A DNA stretch of 64,000 nucleotides from NCBI GenBank assembly GCA_964437365.1, contig CAYTGM010000017.1, positions 44,872-108,871 of the forward strand, in the 5' to 3' direction. The translations under genes were made by a program, and so were the position numbers. The notes under the pieces were generated by a model. The model did no database searches. It saw nothing but the letters and a program-made list of their open reading frames with translations, and had not been told where the DNA came from. This document shows, one piece after another, positions 15,417 through 24,662 of this stretch (the first letter of the stretch is position 1; each line of letters starts with the position of its first letter). Origin of the DNA: CAYTGM01 sp964437365. Its GTDB lineage: Bacteria; Sumerlaeota; Sumerlaeia; SLMS01.

Positions 15417-17057
15417 ATGGCTGAAGCAAGTAGCCGAATACTAATAGATAGAAGTGTCGTACGACTTGATGGACGACCGTTTTTCTCCTTTGGTCCCCGT
15501 ATTCTACTGACACCTCCTGAGAAATTCCGCGCGACACTGACTGAAATTGCAAGACTGGGATTCACGGTTGTCGGGAGCCCACCATGCAGTCCTGGAACGG
15601 CTTCAATTCTCGAAAGTTTCTTTGACGCTGCAGAGGAAGTTGGCCTCATGGTCGTCCTTATTGCTGATCCACGCCTGGTCGAGCACGACAGCTATATGGC
15701 AGAGAGGTTTCGCGCGCGCCCCTCACTGCATTCCTATTTACTCTCTCCACGGCCAGCAACCAGACCTGGTCTAGACAATTACCTGCGTGATCGAGACAGT
15801 CTCCGTGCCAAGGATCTCTTTCATCCAATCTTCGTCAACTTGAATCGTGACCAGCTCAATGTCAACTGGCTGAACAATCAGGATATATATGCCCCGGCTA
15901 TTCTTGAGAATAACAATTCCAACCGGAGTACTCACCAGAACGCTTCTTCTGGAATTCGACGACTCCTCGATACGGATGAGTCGCCGAACCGGCCACTTTT
16001 TTGTACCGACCTTCGCGTGACAATCAGTGAGTTTGAACGGAAAATCGGGATCTATGCAGATGACCCCACTATTTCCAGCCTGCCACCAAAGTCGATAGAC
16101 TGGTATCCATATCAAGCAGAATTAGGCAAAAAGAATCGACGAGATCTCATGGCTCCTGCGCCAGAAATTCTTCGACTTCAAGTCTATGATCTGCTGGGAA
16201 ATGGGGCTCGGGGTATCCTCATGAACTTTCATGAAGCGATGGAAGGCGTTCTACCAGGCACCGGAAAAGACCGTTTGCTTGAAGCTGCGATGCTTTCCCA
16301 TGAAATCAATGCCTTTCAAAACTTCTTTTCTGAAGGCCAACCCGAAAGCTTTCCCCTTGAAACTGGACACCCAAGACTCGTTGCCAAAGCACTTCGACAT
16401 GGATTGGAGCATCTCTTTGTTGTTCGAATGGATGGCTACGAAGAAGATTACTTTGTGGACGAAGCCTATATGGAGCGAACAGAATTTGAAATAGTCGCTC
16501 CTCCCGATGGTAATGTAAGAGTCTGGCGCATGGACTTCCCTGAACCCCGCGAGCTTGAACTCATACGTGACAGCTCAGGATCTCTTCGTTTTCTCGCCGG
16601 CCCGATGGAGTTGACAGCGCTTCTGATGATCACTCCTGGAAGCAAACGAGCTCAGGAAATCGCAGACCTCATCGTCAGTAAGCTTCCCTATGTTTCCCAA
16701 CTTGTCGTCGACCAGTTGGAAGTCAGGCTCGCCAAGATTTCGCACATCGAAAAACAATTACAATCATTGCGGGCGGGTATAGACAATTCTGAGCGACTTA
16801 TTTTCGTCCGAAAAGGACTGGCACAGTCAAAAGCCTGTCTCATCGATCGCGACTACAAAGCTGCATACACGGGTGCCCGTCGCTGTCTTCGCATGTTACG
16901 TCAGGTTATCAAATACCAGATGGCCAAAGCTCTTTCTACTCCCATCTCCGAGAAGAGTGGTCTGAGGGTTCATCTCAGAAGCAACTATTACAACCTGCCT
17001 CGATTCTACAAAGAGTACTCCGTGGAAACTGCCCGCGTTTACATGGATCTGACCTGA
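15417..17057 (+). CDS. Unknown protein with glycoside-hydrolase-like TIM-barrel start
   Basis: A 546-residue protein without a signal peptide. The N-terminal VVRLDGRPFFSFGPRIL followed by EKFRATLTEIARLGFTVVGSP resembles the opening of GH2/GH42-type TIM barrels (DGKPFFPxGxR..., then a helix and strand). No pair of catalytic glutamates is clear. Later parts include GARGILMNFHEAMEG (a barrel-like strand) and a helical C-terminal third (about 420-546: QLEVRLAKISHIEKQLQSLRAG). It is 29 nt behind the PP2C gene, so probably cotranscribed. Function unknown. Confidence 0.55.
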   Translation: MAEASSRILIDRSVVRLDGRPFFSFGPRILLTPPEKFRATLTEIARLGFTVVGSPPCSPGTASILESFFDAAEEVGLMVVLIADPRLVEHDSYMAERFRARPSLHSYLLSPRPATRPGLDNYLRDRDSLRAKDLFHPIFVNLNRDQLNVNWLNNQDIYAPAILENNNSNRSTHQNASSGIRRLLDTDESPNRPLFCTDLRVTISEFERKIGIYADDPTISSLPPKSIDWYPYQAELGKKNRRDLMAPAPEILRLQVYDLLGNGARGILMNFHEAMEGVLPGTGKDRLLEAAMLSHEINAFQNFFSEGQPESFPLETGHPRLVAKALRHGLEHLFVVRMDGYEEDYFVDEAYMERTEFEIVAPPDGNVRVWRMDFPEPRELELIRDSSGSLRFLAGPMELTALLMITPGSKRAQEIADLIVSKLPYVSQLVVDQLEVRLAKISHIEKQLQSLRAGIDNSERLIFVRKGLAQSKACLIDRDYKAAYTGARRCLRMLRQVIKYQMAKALSTPISEKSGLRVHLRSNYYNLPRFYKEYSVETARVYMDLT

Positions 17058-17157
17058 TCATCTAACCTTTTTATTTTTTTCTCAGTCTCCCTCATTTGAG
17101 TCATCGTCGGGGAATCCCGGCAATTATCGTTAACAAATAAGAGGAGATTCTCTAAGT

Positions 17158-18588
17158 ATGTTTAACCTCGGAAAGATTGGAAAAGTATTTGAGCTCAAAC
17201 CCACAATGCTCGCCACTTCGATGATCTTAACCCTCGTATGCTCCACAGGAACTCTCAATACGGCACGTGCTGCGTCAGAGGGGCTTGAACAGGCCCAACA
17301 GCTATCACAGGCATTTAAAGGAGTTGCGAGAGAGACTACGCCGGCTGTTGTGAATATCAGAACAGCACGGGAAAGGCAAGTCAGACAGGCAGTGCCTCGC
17401 ATGGGACCCTTCTTCTTCATGCCTCCCCAGCAGGGTGAACTCGCCCCCATCCAGTCCCAGGGCTCCGGGTTTATCGTTTCCGATGAAGGGCATATTCTCA
17501 CGAACGCCCATGTTATTAAAGACGCAGATGAAGTAACGGTGATCTTTAACGACGGTGAGGAACGAATCGCCGAAGTCATTGGTCTCGACGAGAAAACAGA
17601 CGTCGCCGTGATCCGTGTAGAGGAAGAAGACCTGCCGGTCGCCAAAATTGGTGATTCAAGTACACTGGAAGTGGGCGACTGGGTGATGGCCATCGGTAAT
17701 CCCTTCGGACTTGAAGCAACTGTCACAGCGGGAATAGTTAGCGCAACCGGTCGAGCCGGCGTCGGCATTGTCGACTATGAAGACTTCATTCAAACAGACG
17801 CAGCGATCAACCCCGGCAACAGCGGTGGTCCCCTTGTTAATCTCAACGGAGAGGTTGTCGGTATCAACTCCGCCATCATTTCTCGGGATGGGGGGTTTAA
17901 CGGAATTGGATTTGCCATTCCGATGAGTATGGCCACTCGAGTCATGGAAGATATCATCACCGATGGAAAGGTCTCTCGCGGCTGGCTCGGAGTCATCATC
18001 CAGGATCTCACTGACGATTTGGCTGAGTCATTCAATTATGATGGGGATGGTGTGTTGATCGGAGATGTCTCTGAAGGAGGCCCTGCTGATGATGCTGGCA
18101 TCGAGGCCGGAGATATCATCTTGGAATTCAACGGAGAAGAAGTCAATAATACAAGTAAACTCAGGCTTAAGGTATCACAGGTAAAGCCTGATACAGAAGT
18201 TCCCGTTAAAGTCTTTAGAAATGGTAAGGAGCTTATCATCGATGTACTTCTAGGCGAGCTGGAATCACAAGTTGCGTTGGCCGACGAAGACGACAATCCC
18301 ATTGATCTTGGAATGACGCTTAAAGAGCTCACACCGCCCATCAGGAACCAGCTTGGAATATCTGAGGATATACAAGGCGTTGTTGTTGCCGGAGTCAGTC
18401 AGATCGGAGTCGCACGCCGCGCAGGGCTTCGAGTTGGTGACGTGATCACCAGTGTAAACGAAAGCATCGTTGAAGATATGTCTGAGTTTCGTCAAGCTAT
18501 CAGAGAAGCTAACCTTGAAACTGGCGTTAGGCTTCGCGTGGTTTCCGATGGAATGAACCGATTCGTTTTTCTCAAAAAGGAAGACTAA
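17158..18588 (+). CDS. degP: Periplasmic serine protease DegP/HtrA with two PDZ domains
   Basis: A 476-residue HtrA protease/chaperone of the envelope. Signal segment at about 14-40, trypsin-like domain at about 50-260 with the triad His118 (TNAHVI), Asp148 (KTDVAVIRV) and Ser222 (GNSGGPL). Two PDZ domains follow (about 262-355 and 375-474: GWLGVIIQDL, GVVVAGVSQIGVARRAGLRVGD). Length and layout match DegP/DegQ (Do family); these degrade or refold misfolded periplasmic proteins as oligomers. A strong SD (AAGAGGAG) lies before the ATG. A weak hairpin terminator follows. No sigma-E type promoter was recognised. Confidence 0.95.
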   Translation: MFNLGKIGKVFELKPTMLATSMILTLVCSTGTLNTARAASEGLEQAQQLSQAFKGVARETTPAVVNIRTARERQVRQAVPRMGPFFFMPPQQGELAPIQSQGSGFIVSDEGHILTNAHVIKDADEVTVIFNDGEERIAEVIGLDEKTDVAVIRVEEEDLPVAKIGDSSTLEVGDWVMAIGNPFGLEATVTAGIVSATGRAGVGIVDYEDFIQTDAAINPGNSGGPLVNLNGEVVGINSAIISRDGGFNGIGFAIPMSMATRVMEDIITDGKVSRGWLGVIIQDLTDDLAESFNYDGDGVLIGDVSEGGPADDAGIEAGDIILEFNGEEVNNTSKLRLKVSQVKPDTEVPVKVFRNGKELIIDVLLGELESQVALADEDDNPIDLGMTLKELTPPIRNQLGISEDIQGVVVAGVSQIGVARRAGLRVGDVITSVNESIVEDMSEFRQAIREANLETGVRLRVVSDGMNRFVFLKKED

Positions 18589-18595
18589 GTGTGTA

Positions 18596-18625
18596 TGGCG
18601 GCTGCCGATATATTGGTGGCCGCCA
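18596..18625 (+). terminator. Putative terminator after degP
   Basis: A stem of about 10 bp, GGCGGCTGCC/GGTGGCCGCC with two G-T pairs, begins 8 nt after the degP stop and is followed by AGACTCTTATTCTCTT on the plus strand. It lies between convergent genes. The T-run is interrupted, so strength is uncertain. Confidence 0.5.
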
Positions 18626-18630
18626 GACTC

Positions 18631-20664
18631 TTATTCTCTTACCCAACTGACGCCTTTATCCAGGTTTAGTTGAAAAGGAATCAGAGGAAGACCCCGACTA
18701 TTGTATATCTCAAGCGTTGGGTATTGATCCCAGCCATACCTGATTTCTGTCACTTCAATATTATCAGGTAGCTCGAGATGAATTCTGTCGACCTCTAATT
18801 TTGGAAAGACTGTTATTGATCCACCGGAACTATCTATAAGAGTAACCTCTGCCTCGCCAGAATGCACTTTGAGTCCACCGCCTGAATTCGCAATTGTGAT
18901 AGTGCATATGTTCTCGTCTATCTCAAAGTCTGTGGGGACCGGACAGTTCGTCCCGATTCTTGCCCCATAAGCATTTCGCTTTTCCAATGCGTAAAGTCTT
19001 TCTGCTACTTCCCGTTTTCTCTTCGGGTGAATATCTCCCGGGTCGCCAAGGTCGCTCGCGGTGGACATCGCCGTGTAAGGTTGAGACAGAAGTTCCAGCT
19101 GCTTCTGCCGCACCTCGTTCCAGCCGGTCCAGTCCACATCAAACCCGGCGAGCTGTACATATAGAAAGGGTAATTCATGTTGCTCAAAATGTTCTCGCCA
19201 CGATTTCAACATCACATTTTGCAGCAATCCATATTCTTTCCAGTTTGCACAGTTTGCCTCTCCCTGGTACCATAGAATTCCATCCAGTGAAAACGGCATA
19301 ACAGGATTAAGCATTCCATTGAAGAGAGCTGTTGGTATCTGATGGCCGTTTGCACCCGGTCTCGAAGGCATTTGAATAAGGGGGGTCGATGGCTTGTATT
19401 TCCACTCACCTGAAATTGAGATGGGAGGTAGAGAACCGTCGGGCACCTCTATTCTCATCAGCTCTTCCGGACCTGTAAATCCTCCGCCCAGATAACGGTC
19501 GAATACTCTCACCGCAATCGATGCTTTTGCCTGGCTATTCGTTTCCTGATCAATGGTATAGACTCTCTTGATCGTCCAGAATTCAGGAAGTGAGGTGTCT
19601 ACCTGTCCGACACGCTCCCCGTTAAAATAAGTAATGTCTGTGTCGTCTACGGCGCCTAGTGAAAGCTTGAGTTGTCTGTTCTGATAAGCGTGAGGAAGCT
19701 CGACTTCCTTCCGAAACCATATCACACCATCAAGGTCGCCCACTTCCGTATACTCCCAATGTACAGGTAACTTCATCACCTTCCAGTCTGAATCATCAAA
19801 CCCGGGTAAGTGCCAGTCGTTCTCCTCGCCTGTATTCCCTGGGTCGTCGTGCATGCTGTCCTCGCCAGCTAACTCCCTCCAGGTTTCGTAATCTCTCTCG
19901 AACTTCTGAATGGATCCTTCATCATTCCGATTCTCGACCCATTGATGCAGAACCTCCATGTTGTCAGAGATGGATTCATTTGATTCAAAAGATTGAGCGT
20001 CGATATACGATTCTATCGTGGCGCCACCCCAACTAGCATTGATCACCCCAACGGGAACGTTCTCTTCAAGGCGTTTCATGCGAGCGAAATAATATCCGAT
20101 TGCAGAAAATGAGATCACCGTTTGTGATGTGCAGGTCTGCCAACCATTGGTCTTAACTGTAGGAACGGGTTCTGTTTCGGGGTTAAAGGGAATACTGAGG
20201 AAGCGGAGCTGATTATCTTCGGCCTTGGGGATAAATGTGTCTGCTTCGTCAGACCAGGCGACCGGCCATTGCATATTACTTTGTCCTGTTGCCAGCCAGA
20301 CATCGCCAATAAGTACGTCCTCTAAGATATGTTGACTTGATCCCTTGATCTTCAGGGCGAAAGGTCCCCCTTCATCCATCGCCGGAAACTCAGCACGCCA
20401 GTAACCTTGATCATTGGGTGTTACTTCCAGGTTCTTTCCGTCCAGCGATAGCGAGATTTTCTGAGTTGGATTGTCCCAACCCCAAATACGGATTGGCTTG
20501 CCTCTCTGAAAAACAGCATGATTCGTAAAAGGAGCACCCAGAATTGTCTTGTCTATACTCTCGGGTTGAGGGGTTTTAACTCGCGCAGAGGCCGTCTCGA
20601 AGGTAACGGGGTAAGCCCCGACCTTGCCTGCCAGTAACATCAGCAGCACAATGACTCTTGTCAT
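18631..20664 (-). CDS. Exported sialate O-acetylesterase (SASA domain)
   Basis: A 677-residue secreted esterase of the sialic-acid O-acetylesterase family with a signal peptide (MTRVIVLLMLLAGKVGA). The catalytic Ser is in IGDVWLATGQSNMQW, and the C-terminal DPGDIHPKRKREVAERL provides the Asp/His pair. Between the two halves (about 300-400) is an inserted jelly-roll domain (VIWFRKEVELPHAYQNRQLKLSLG...), common in this family. The family removes O-acetyl groups from sialic acids or from plant glycans such as xylan. It is 3 nt behind the HyuA-like gene, so probably the last gene of that operon. Confidence 0.9.
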   Translation of the reverse strand: MTRVIVLLMLLAGKVGAYPVTFETASARVKTPQPESIDKTILGAPFTNHAVFQRGKPIRIWGWDNPTQKISLSLDGKNLEVTPNDQGYWRAEFPAMDEGGPFALKIKGSSQHILEDVLIGDVWLATGQSNMQWPVAWSDEADTFIPKAEDNQLRFLSIPFNPETEPVPTVKTNGWQTCTSQTVISFSAIGYYFARMKRLEENVPVGVINASWGGATIESYIDAQSFESNESISDNMEVLHQWVENRNDEGSIQKFERDYETWRELAGEDSMHDDPGNTGEENDWHLPGFDDSDWKVMKLPVHWEYTEVGDLDGVIWFRKEVELPHAYQNRQLKLSLGAVDDTDITYFNGERVGQVDTSLPEFWTIKRVYTIDQETNSQAKASIAVRVFDRYLGGGFTGPEELMRIEVPDGSLPPISISGEWKYKPSTPLIQMPSRPGANGHQIPTALFNGMLNPVMPFSLDGILWYQGEANCANWKEYGLLQNVMLKSWREHFEQHELPFLYVQLAGFDVDWTGWNEVRQKQLELLSQPYTAMSTASDLGDPGDIHPKRKREVAERLYALEKRNAYGARIGTNCPVPTDFEIDENICTITIANSGGGLKVHSGEAEVTLIDSSGGSITVFPKLEVDRIHLELPDNIEVTEIRYGWDQYPTLEIYNSRGLPLIPFQLNLDKGVSWVRE

Positions 20665-20667
20665 TGG

Positions 20668-22833
20668 CTAGCCTTCTTTTCTCATGGATATGACGGTCAC
20701 CATTTCATTGGGATCGAGAGTTTGTGTTTCCACGCGAGCCACAGAAAGCATCTGGCTCGACTCCACGAGACCCGTGAGGTCCACAATTTGGGATGACTTG
20801 ACAATATAGACATCAGGAATTACCATTCCTGCATCGCCATAGGTTGTGTATTGTTCAACAACCGTTGAGATCGTCTCTGCTGCCTGGCCAGCTGGAATTG
20901 TGTCAAGCCTTGCATCGGGGACCTGAAGACGAACAATCCCCTCTTTATCAATGACGATCGCGGGCGTCCAGATCGTTGTAAAGAGGCCGAAGAGAATCTT
21001 ATTTTCCTTTTCTCCGGTAAACACCTGAAGCCAGCCGTCGTTTTCAATGGCACTCATTTTCGAAGCATCTATACCTGCATGATGAGCAGCCTTATCACAA
21101 AGCTCCTTCTCACTCGGTAGTTCTCCACCGAGAGATCGCGTGCGCAATTCTGGTGTCCCGCTTGCCGTTGCACTGACCCGCTTCGTTTGCCGATCAACTT
21201 CAACGACCACCTGGATGGAGTCAGCATCAGCTCCCATCTTAAGGACGGAATCAAACGCTTCTTTTCTAAGTGCAACCAGGTCGCCATCACTTGGATTCAT
21301 GATTGTTCGCTCGACGGTGTCCTGAATAATTCCAAGTGCGACACCAATCGCAGAAATCACTTCTGTATTTCTGGCTATACGATGTTCGAGCTTCAGCTTC
21401 TTCGCCGAAAATGGAACAATGGCTTCCGCGCCACCACCGCCCCCAACAAAGGTAATACTCTTGTTCTTAAGCTTATGTTCTTCCAACATCCGCTTTACAA
21501 TGGCAGTTACTTTTCTTGCGCAGAGATCAAGAATTCGTTCGGCAAGCGCCTCTTTCGTTGTGTTCAGCCAGGCTGCTACAGCCTCAAAGCTCTTATGAAT
21601 ACTATCCGTATCCCCCTTGCCATATTCGCTTGCAAGGCCGAGGACATTGGAGGCACCGGTCGGCGTAAGCGTGATAGACGGCTTAGCTTCTCCATTTATT
21701 TTAAGCGCCAGGTAATCATCCGGGTCACCTTCTTTGGGCTTAATGAGAACCGGCTCTACCTTTTCAATATTTGAAGTGAACGCGTCGTACCCAAGCTTTG
21801 CGATGTGAGCGGAACGGGGTCCAACCTCGGAAATTTTTCCACCTTTCACACGTGGAACTGAACCACCAGCAATACCAACGGTCCTGACATCAAGGGTCTT
21901 CACATAAAGCCTGAAACCACCAATCTCTCCATGAGTGACGATCGGACGACCATTTTTGATCACGCATATATCAGAAGTCGTTCCTCCCACTTCTACCATA
22001 CATCCATCGGATATACGCTCATACATAAGAGCCGCTGCAACACCAGCCGCAGGACCCGAAAGCATGGTAAGGATCGGACGCTTTCGCATTTCCTCTATGT
22101 TCATGATTCCGCCGTCGGAGCGCATGACCATCAGAGGTGCAGATATACCGCTTTCACGAACCGCTTTCTCTGTCATGTTGGCTGTTTCCAGCATCTTGGG
22201 AAGCATGCTGGCATTAACCACTGCAGTCCTCGTTCTCACGCGAAGCCCATAGAGCTGTGAGAGTGCACTACTGGAACAGGCTGGAACTTCCATCTCCTGT
22301 GCCACTTCTGCGACATGGTTTTCCTTTGTCGGATCGTCCACACCAAAGGACTCGGATGAAACGATGACTTCACAGCCTTCACCACGCAGCTCCTCAATGG
22401 CCTTCCTGATGTTTGCATCCGTGTAGGATTTGGCTGTGTCGATATACCGAAATCCTGTATAGAGGAACTTGCCGGGTGAGAGCTCGATCTGTCCCAGATT
22501 TGCCTCACGTTTAGCGCGTATAGCGCCTGCTCCACTGGAAAGACAGATGATGCCGACCTTGGCAACGTCACCTTCAATGAGAGCGTTCGTTGCCTGTGTG
22601 GTGCTGTGAGCAATAAGAATCACTTCATTGCTCTTGATGCCTGTTTCATCGAGGAGTTTCTGCATCGACTCGACAACACCGCGCGCGACACCTTCCTCGG
22701 CGTGGTGAGTAGTCGGGACCACCGCTTTGCCCACGAGGTCCATGGTACTAATATCAACGGCAACCGCGTGAGTGAAGGTACCACCTACATCAATTCCAAT
22801 CTTTATCTGTCGGAGGTTTTCCTGATTAGGCAT
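20668..22833 (-). CDS. Hydantoinase/oxoprolinase family ATPase (HyuA-like)
   Basis: A 721-residue protein. I prefer the ATG at 22833 (GGAGG 8 nt upstream) over the upstream ATG at 22920, which would lie inside the transporter gene. N-terminal KIGIDVGGTFTHAVAVD and central MVEVGGTTSDICVIKNGRP plus AGGSVPRV are hallmarks of the hydantoinase A/5-oxoprolinase fold (actin-like ATPase). Family members cleave cyclic amides, or carboxylate acetone or acetophenone, with a HyuB partner; no hyuB is nearby. The start overlaps the transporter stop by 8 nt. Substrate unknown. Confidence 0.82.
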   Translation of the reverse strand: MPNQENLRQIKIGIDVGGTFTHAVAVDISTMDLVGKAVVPTTHHAEEGVARGVVESMQKLLDETGIKSNEVILIAHSTTQATNALIEGDVAKVGIICLSSGAGAIRAKREANLGQIELSPGKFLYTGFRYIDTAKSYTDANIRKAIEELRGEGCEVIVSSESFGVDDPTKENHVAEVAQEMEVPACSSSALSQLYGLRVRTRTAVVNASMLPKMLETANMTEKAVRESGISAPLMVMRSDGGIMNIEEMRKRPILTMLSGPAAGVAAALMYERISDGCMVEVGGTTSDICVIKNGRPIVTHGEIGGFRLYVKTLDVRTVGIAGGSVPRVKGGKISEVGPRSAHIAKLGYDAFTSNIEKVEPVLIKPKEGDPDDYLALKINGEAKPSITLTPTGASNVLGLASEYGKGDTDSIHKSFEAVAAWLNTTKEALAERILDLCARKVTAIVKRMLEEHKLKNKSITFVGGGGGAEAIVPFSAKKLKLEHRIARNTEVISAIGVALGIIQDTVERTIMNPSDGDLVALRKEAFDSVLKMGADADSIQVVVEVDRQTKRVSATASGTPELRTRSLGGELPSEKELCDKAAHHAGIDASKMSAIENDGWLQVFTGEKENKILFGLFTTIWTPAIVIDKEGIVRLQVPDARLDTIPAGQAAETISTVVEQYTTYGDAGMVIPDVYIVKSSQIVDLTGLVESSQMLSVARVETQTLDPNEMVTVISMRKEG

Positions 22834-24502
22834 TCGAATTTCCTCCCGTATAGATGACCTTAGAAAGCAGGTTCGGTGGCAGTGTCTCAACCTGTTCGAC
22901 CTTTGATACACTTGCTTCACTTTCCTCGGCAGTAGTGCCTTCCTGTTTCCAGTCGATCAGGCCCGAGAAGGCAGCAACCGCCAGCCCGATAAACACCAGA
23001 ACCCACACGTAGGGAAGCGTTCGCCACATCAGCTTTTGTACATCGACTCGTAACTCATTCGCGAGCCAGACATTGTGTGTATTCGTCGGGTCGCAGATTC
23101 CCTGAACCTGACCAACAGTAAGCAGCATCACCATCACGGCTACCGCCGGCAGACCGCCTGTCACGAGTATTGTTGCAATCCCGAAACCCATCCCCCAAAT
23201 ATTCAACGGGCCACGATAGAGCGCCAGAGGAGCCAGAAGCCCGAATACAATTGTATAGCCGATGGGATCGGTTGGGATTCGCTGGAACAGCGGAGCAATT
23301 GCCATGTTGACCGGCCACTTAAATCCTTCTATTGTTTCGGCTGCTTCAGGTGGACTCCATCCGGGAGGACCCAACACGGCAGATACCAGGATGCCGATCC
23401 CAATCATCAAGATCACCGCAGGCATTACTGCTGAGCTTCCCTGTATCATGCTTTGCACTGTCATACTCATCGAACCGGGGCGGGCTGTTACAAGTATCGC
23501 GTAGATAAAACCGACAAGAAAAGCAGCAAGGATCGGCATATTGAAAACGATGATGAGAACAAGTGGCACGATGGGTATCAAATAAGAATACCATTTGATC
23601 GTTGGTATGGAATGACGCCATCGCTTAATCTTTGTGAAGAGGTCAAGGAGTGCGAATAAGACGATTGTCATAAGACCACCCAGAACAGGGATCTGAAGGA
23701 AGAATAGTTTGATCCATGAGACCTCATCCGATTCTTCCCCCCCTGTTGAAATGTAGAGGATGTAGCCTAGAACTGCTGCCACCCCCACAGATATACCAAG
23801 CGTAATTCCAATCTGCTTAAACGACCTGACAGTTCCAGCACGGTACAATTCAACACAGACGAAAACAACTCCCATGAGAGCTGTCAGAAGAAAGAGTGTG
23901 AGAGCAAAGGTCTTCACCTGGTCGATTGGAATACCCAGAACGCTTGTATAGAGAACCCAATTGCCAGCGTTCAGGATCCCGCCAACAGAAATTCCGATCA
24001 GCATGATCCCCCCCGCAACAATAGGAGGAACTCCCACAGTAGCTAGCATTGGAAGAATGACCATCGATACCATGATGATGGCTCCCAGTCCTCCAATACT
24101 GGTAAACAGCAAAGCAATCAATCCGATAGAGAAGACACCGACCGCCAAAGGGTTATCACCAATCAGTTCAGCGCCGTGTTTAACGAGACTTTCAGCAACC
24201 CCGGATTTCTGCATGATAAACGAAAGGATCCCCCCGAAAAAGGCCACGATGATGGCCTCGCTCAATCGGATCGCTCCTTTGGAGATCACGCCATCAAAGA
24301 TATCATCCAGCGAAATGTATTTGCCAGGACCATTCGTCACAAAGCCCAGAGCCATCACCCCACCCACAATAAACACAGCCATTAAGGGAAGTGTGATGAG
24401 GGCAGGAAGTTTCCTGGTGAACATCAGGTAAGCACCGATGAAAAAGATAATCAGCACATAAGCCGTGTCCGTATAATCTAATAGGGTCTCAAGAAAACTC
24501 AT
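22826..24502 (-). CDS. Ion-transporter superfamily permease (citrate/gluconate type)
   Basis: A 558-residue permease with about 12-14 transmembrane helices. It shows features of the ion-transporter superfamily (CitMHS/GntP-like): SIGGLGAIIMVSMVILPMLATVGVPP and a matching second half, VGQVQGICDPTNTHNVWLANEL. It is the first gene of a three-gene run with the HyuA-like ATPase and the sialate esterase, so it may import the amide or carboxylate substrate of that pathway (inference). A GAGAG SD precedes the ATG. The exact transporter family is uncertain. Confidence 0.7.
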   Translation of the reverse strand: MSFLETLLDYTDTAYVLIIFFIGAYLMFTRKLPALITLPLMAVFIVGGVMALGFVTNGPGKYISLDDIFDGVISKGAIRLSEAIIVAFFGGILSFIMQKSGVAESLVKHGAELIGDNPLAVGVFSIGLIALLFTSIGGLGAIIMVSMVILPMLATVGVPPIVAGGIMLIGISVGGILNAGNWVLYTSVLGIPIDQVKTFALTLFLLTALMGVVFVCVELYRAGTVRSFKQIGITLGISVGVAAVLGYILYISTGGEESDEVSWIKLFFLQIPVLGGLMTIVLFALLDLFTKIKRWRHSIPTIKWYSYLIPIVPLVLIIVFNMPILAAFLVGFIYAILVTARPGSMSMTVQSMIQGSSAVMPAVILMIGIGILVSAVLGPPGWSPPEAAETIEGFKWPVNMAIAPLFQRIPTDPIGYTIVFGLLAPLALYRGPLNIWGMGFGIATILVTGGLPAVAVMVMLLTVGQVQGICDPTNTHNVWLANELRVDVQKLMWRTLPYVWVLVFIGLAVAAFSGLIDWKQEGTTAEESEASVSKVEQVETLPPNLLSKVIYTGGNSNA

Positions 24503-24602
24503 TCTTTAATCTCTCGTACTGTGATTCCAGCCTTTACTCTCAACGCTCCAATAAGGTCCGCCTCAGGTCCGTCCGCAAGCGCGTTTCAGACTCTTTCCAG
24601 GC

Positions 24603-24634
24603 AAAAAGAAAGCGGGACTCCTAAGAGCCCCGCT
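24603..24634 (-). terminator. Rho-independent terminator of the DD-carboxypeptidase gene
   Basis: On the minus strand AGCGGGGCTC-TTAG-GAGTCCCGCT (10-bp stem with one G-T pair) is followed at once by TTCTTTTT. It starts 28 nt after the stop of 24663-26429. Confidence 0.9.
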
Positions 24635-24662
24635 CAGGTTACTGCTTATGTGCAGGGGGGAA

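Noticed and set aside
21187..21774. 195-codon plus-strand ORF antisense to the HyuA-like gene
   Set aside because: Shadow of a clear conserved gene; composition and hydrophobicity are not protein-like.
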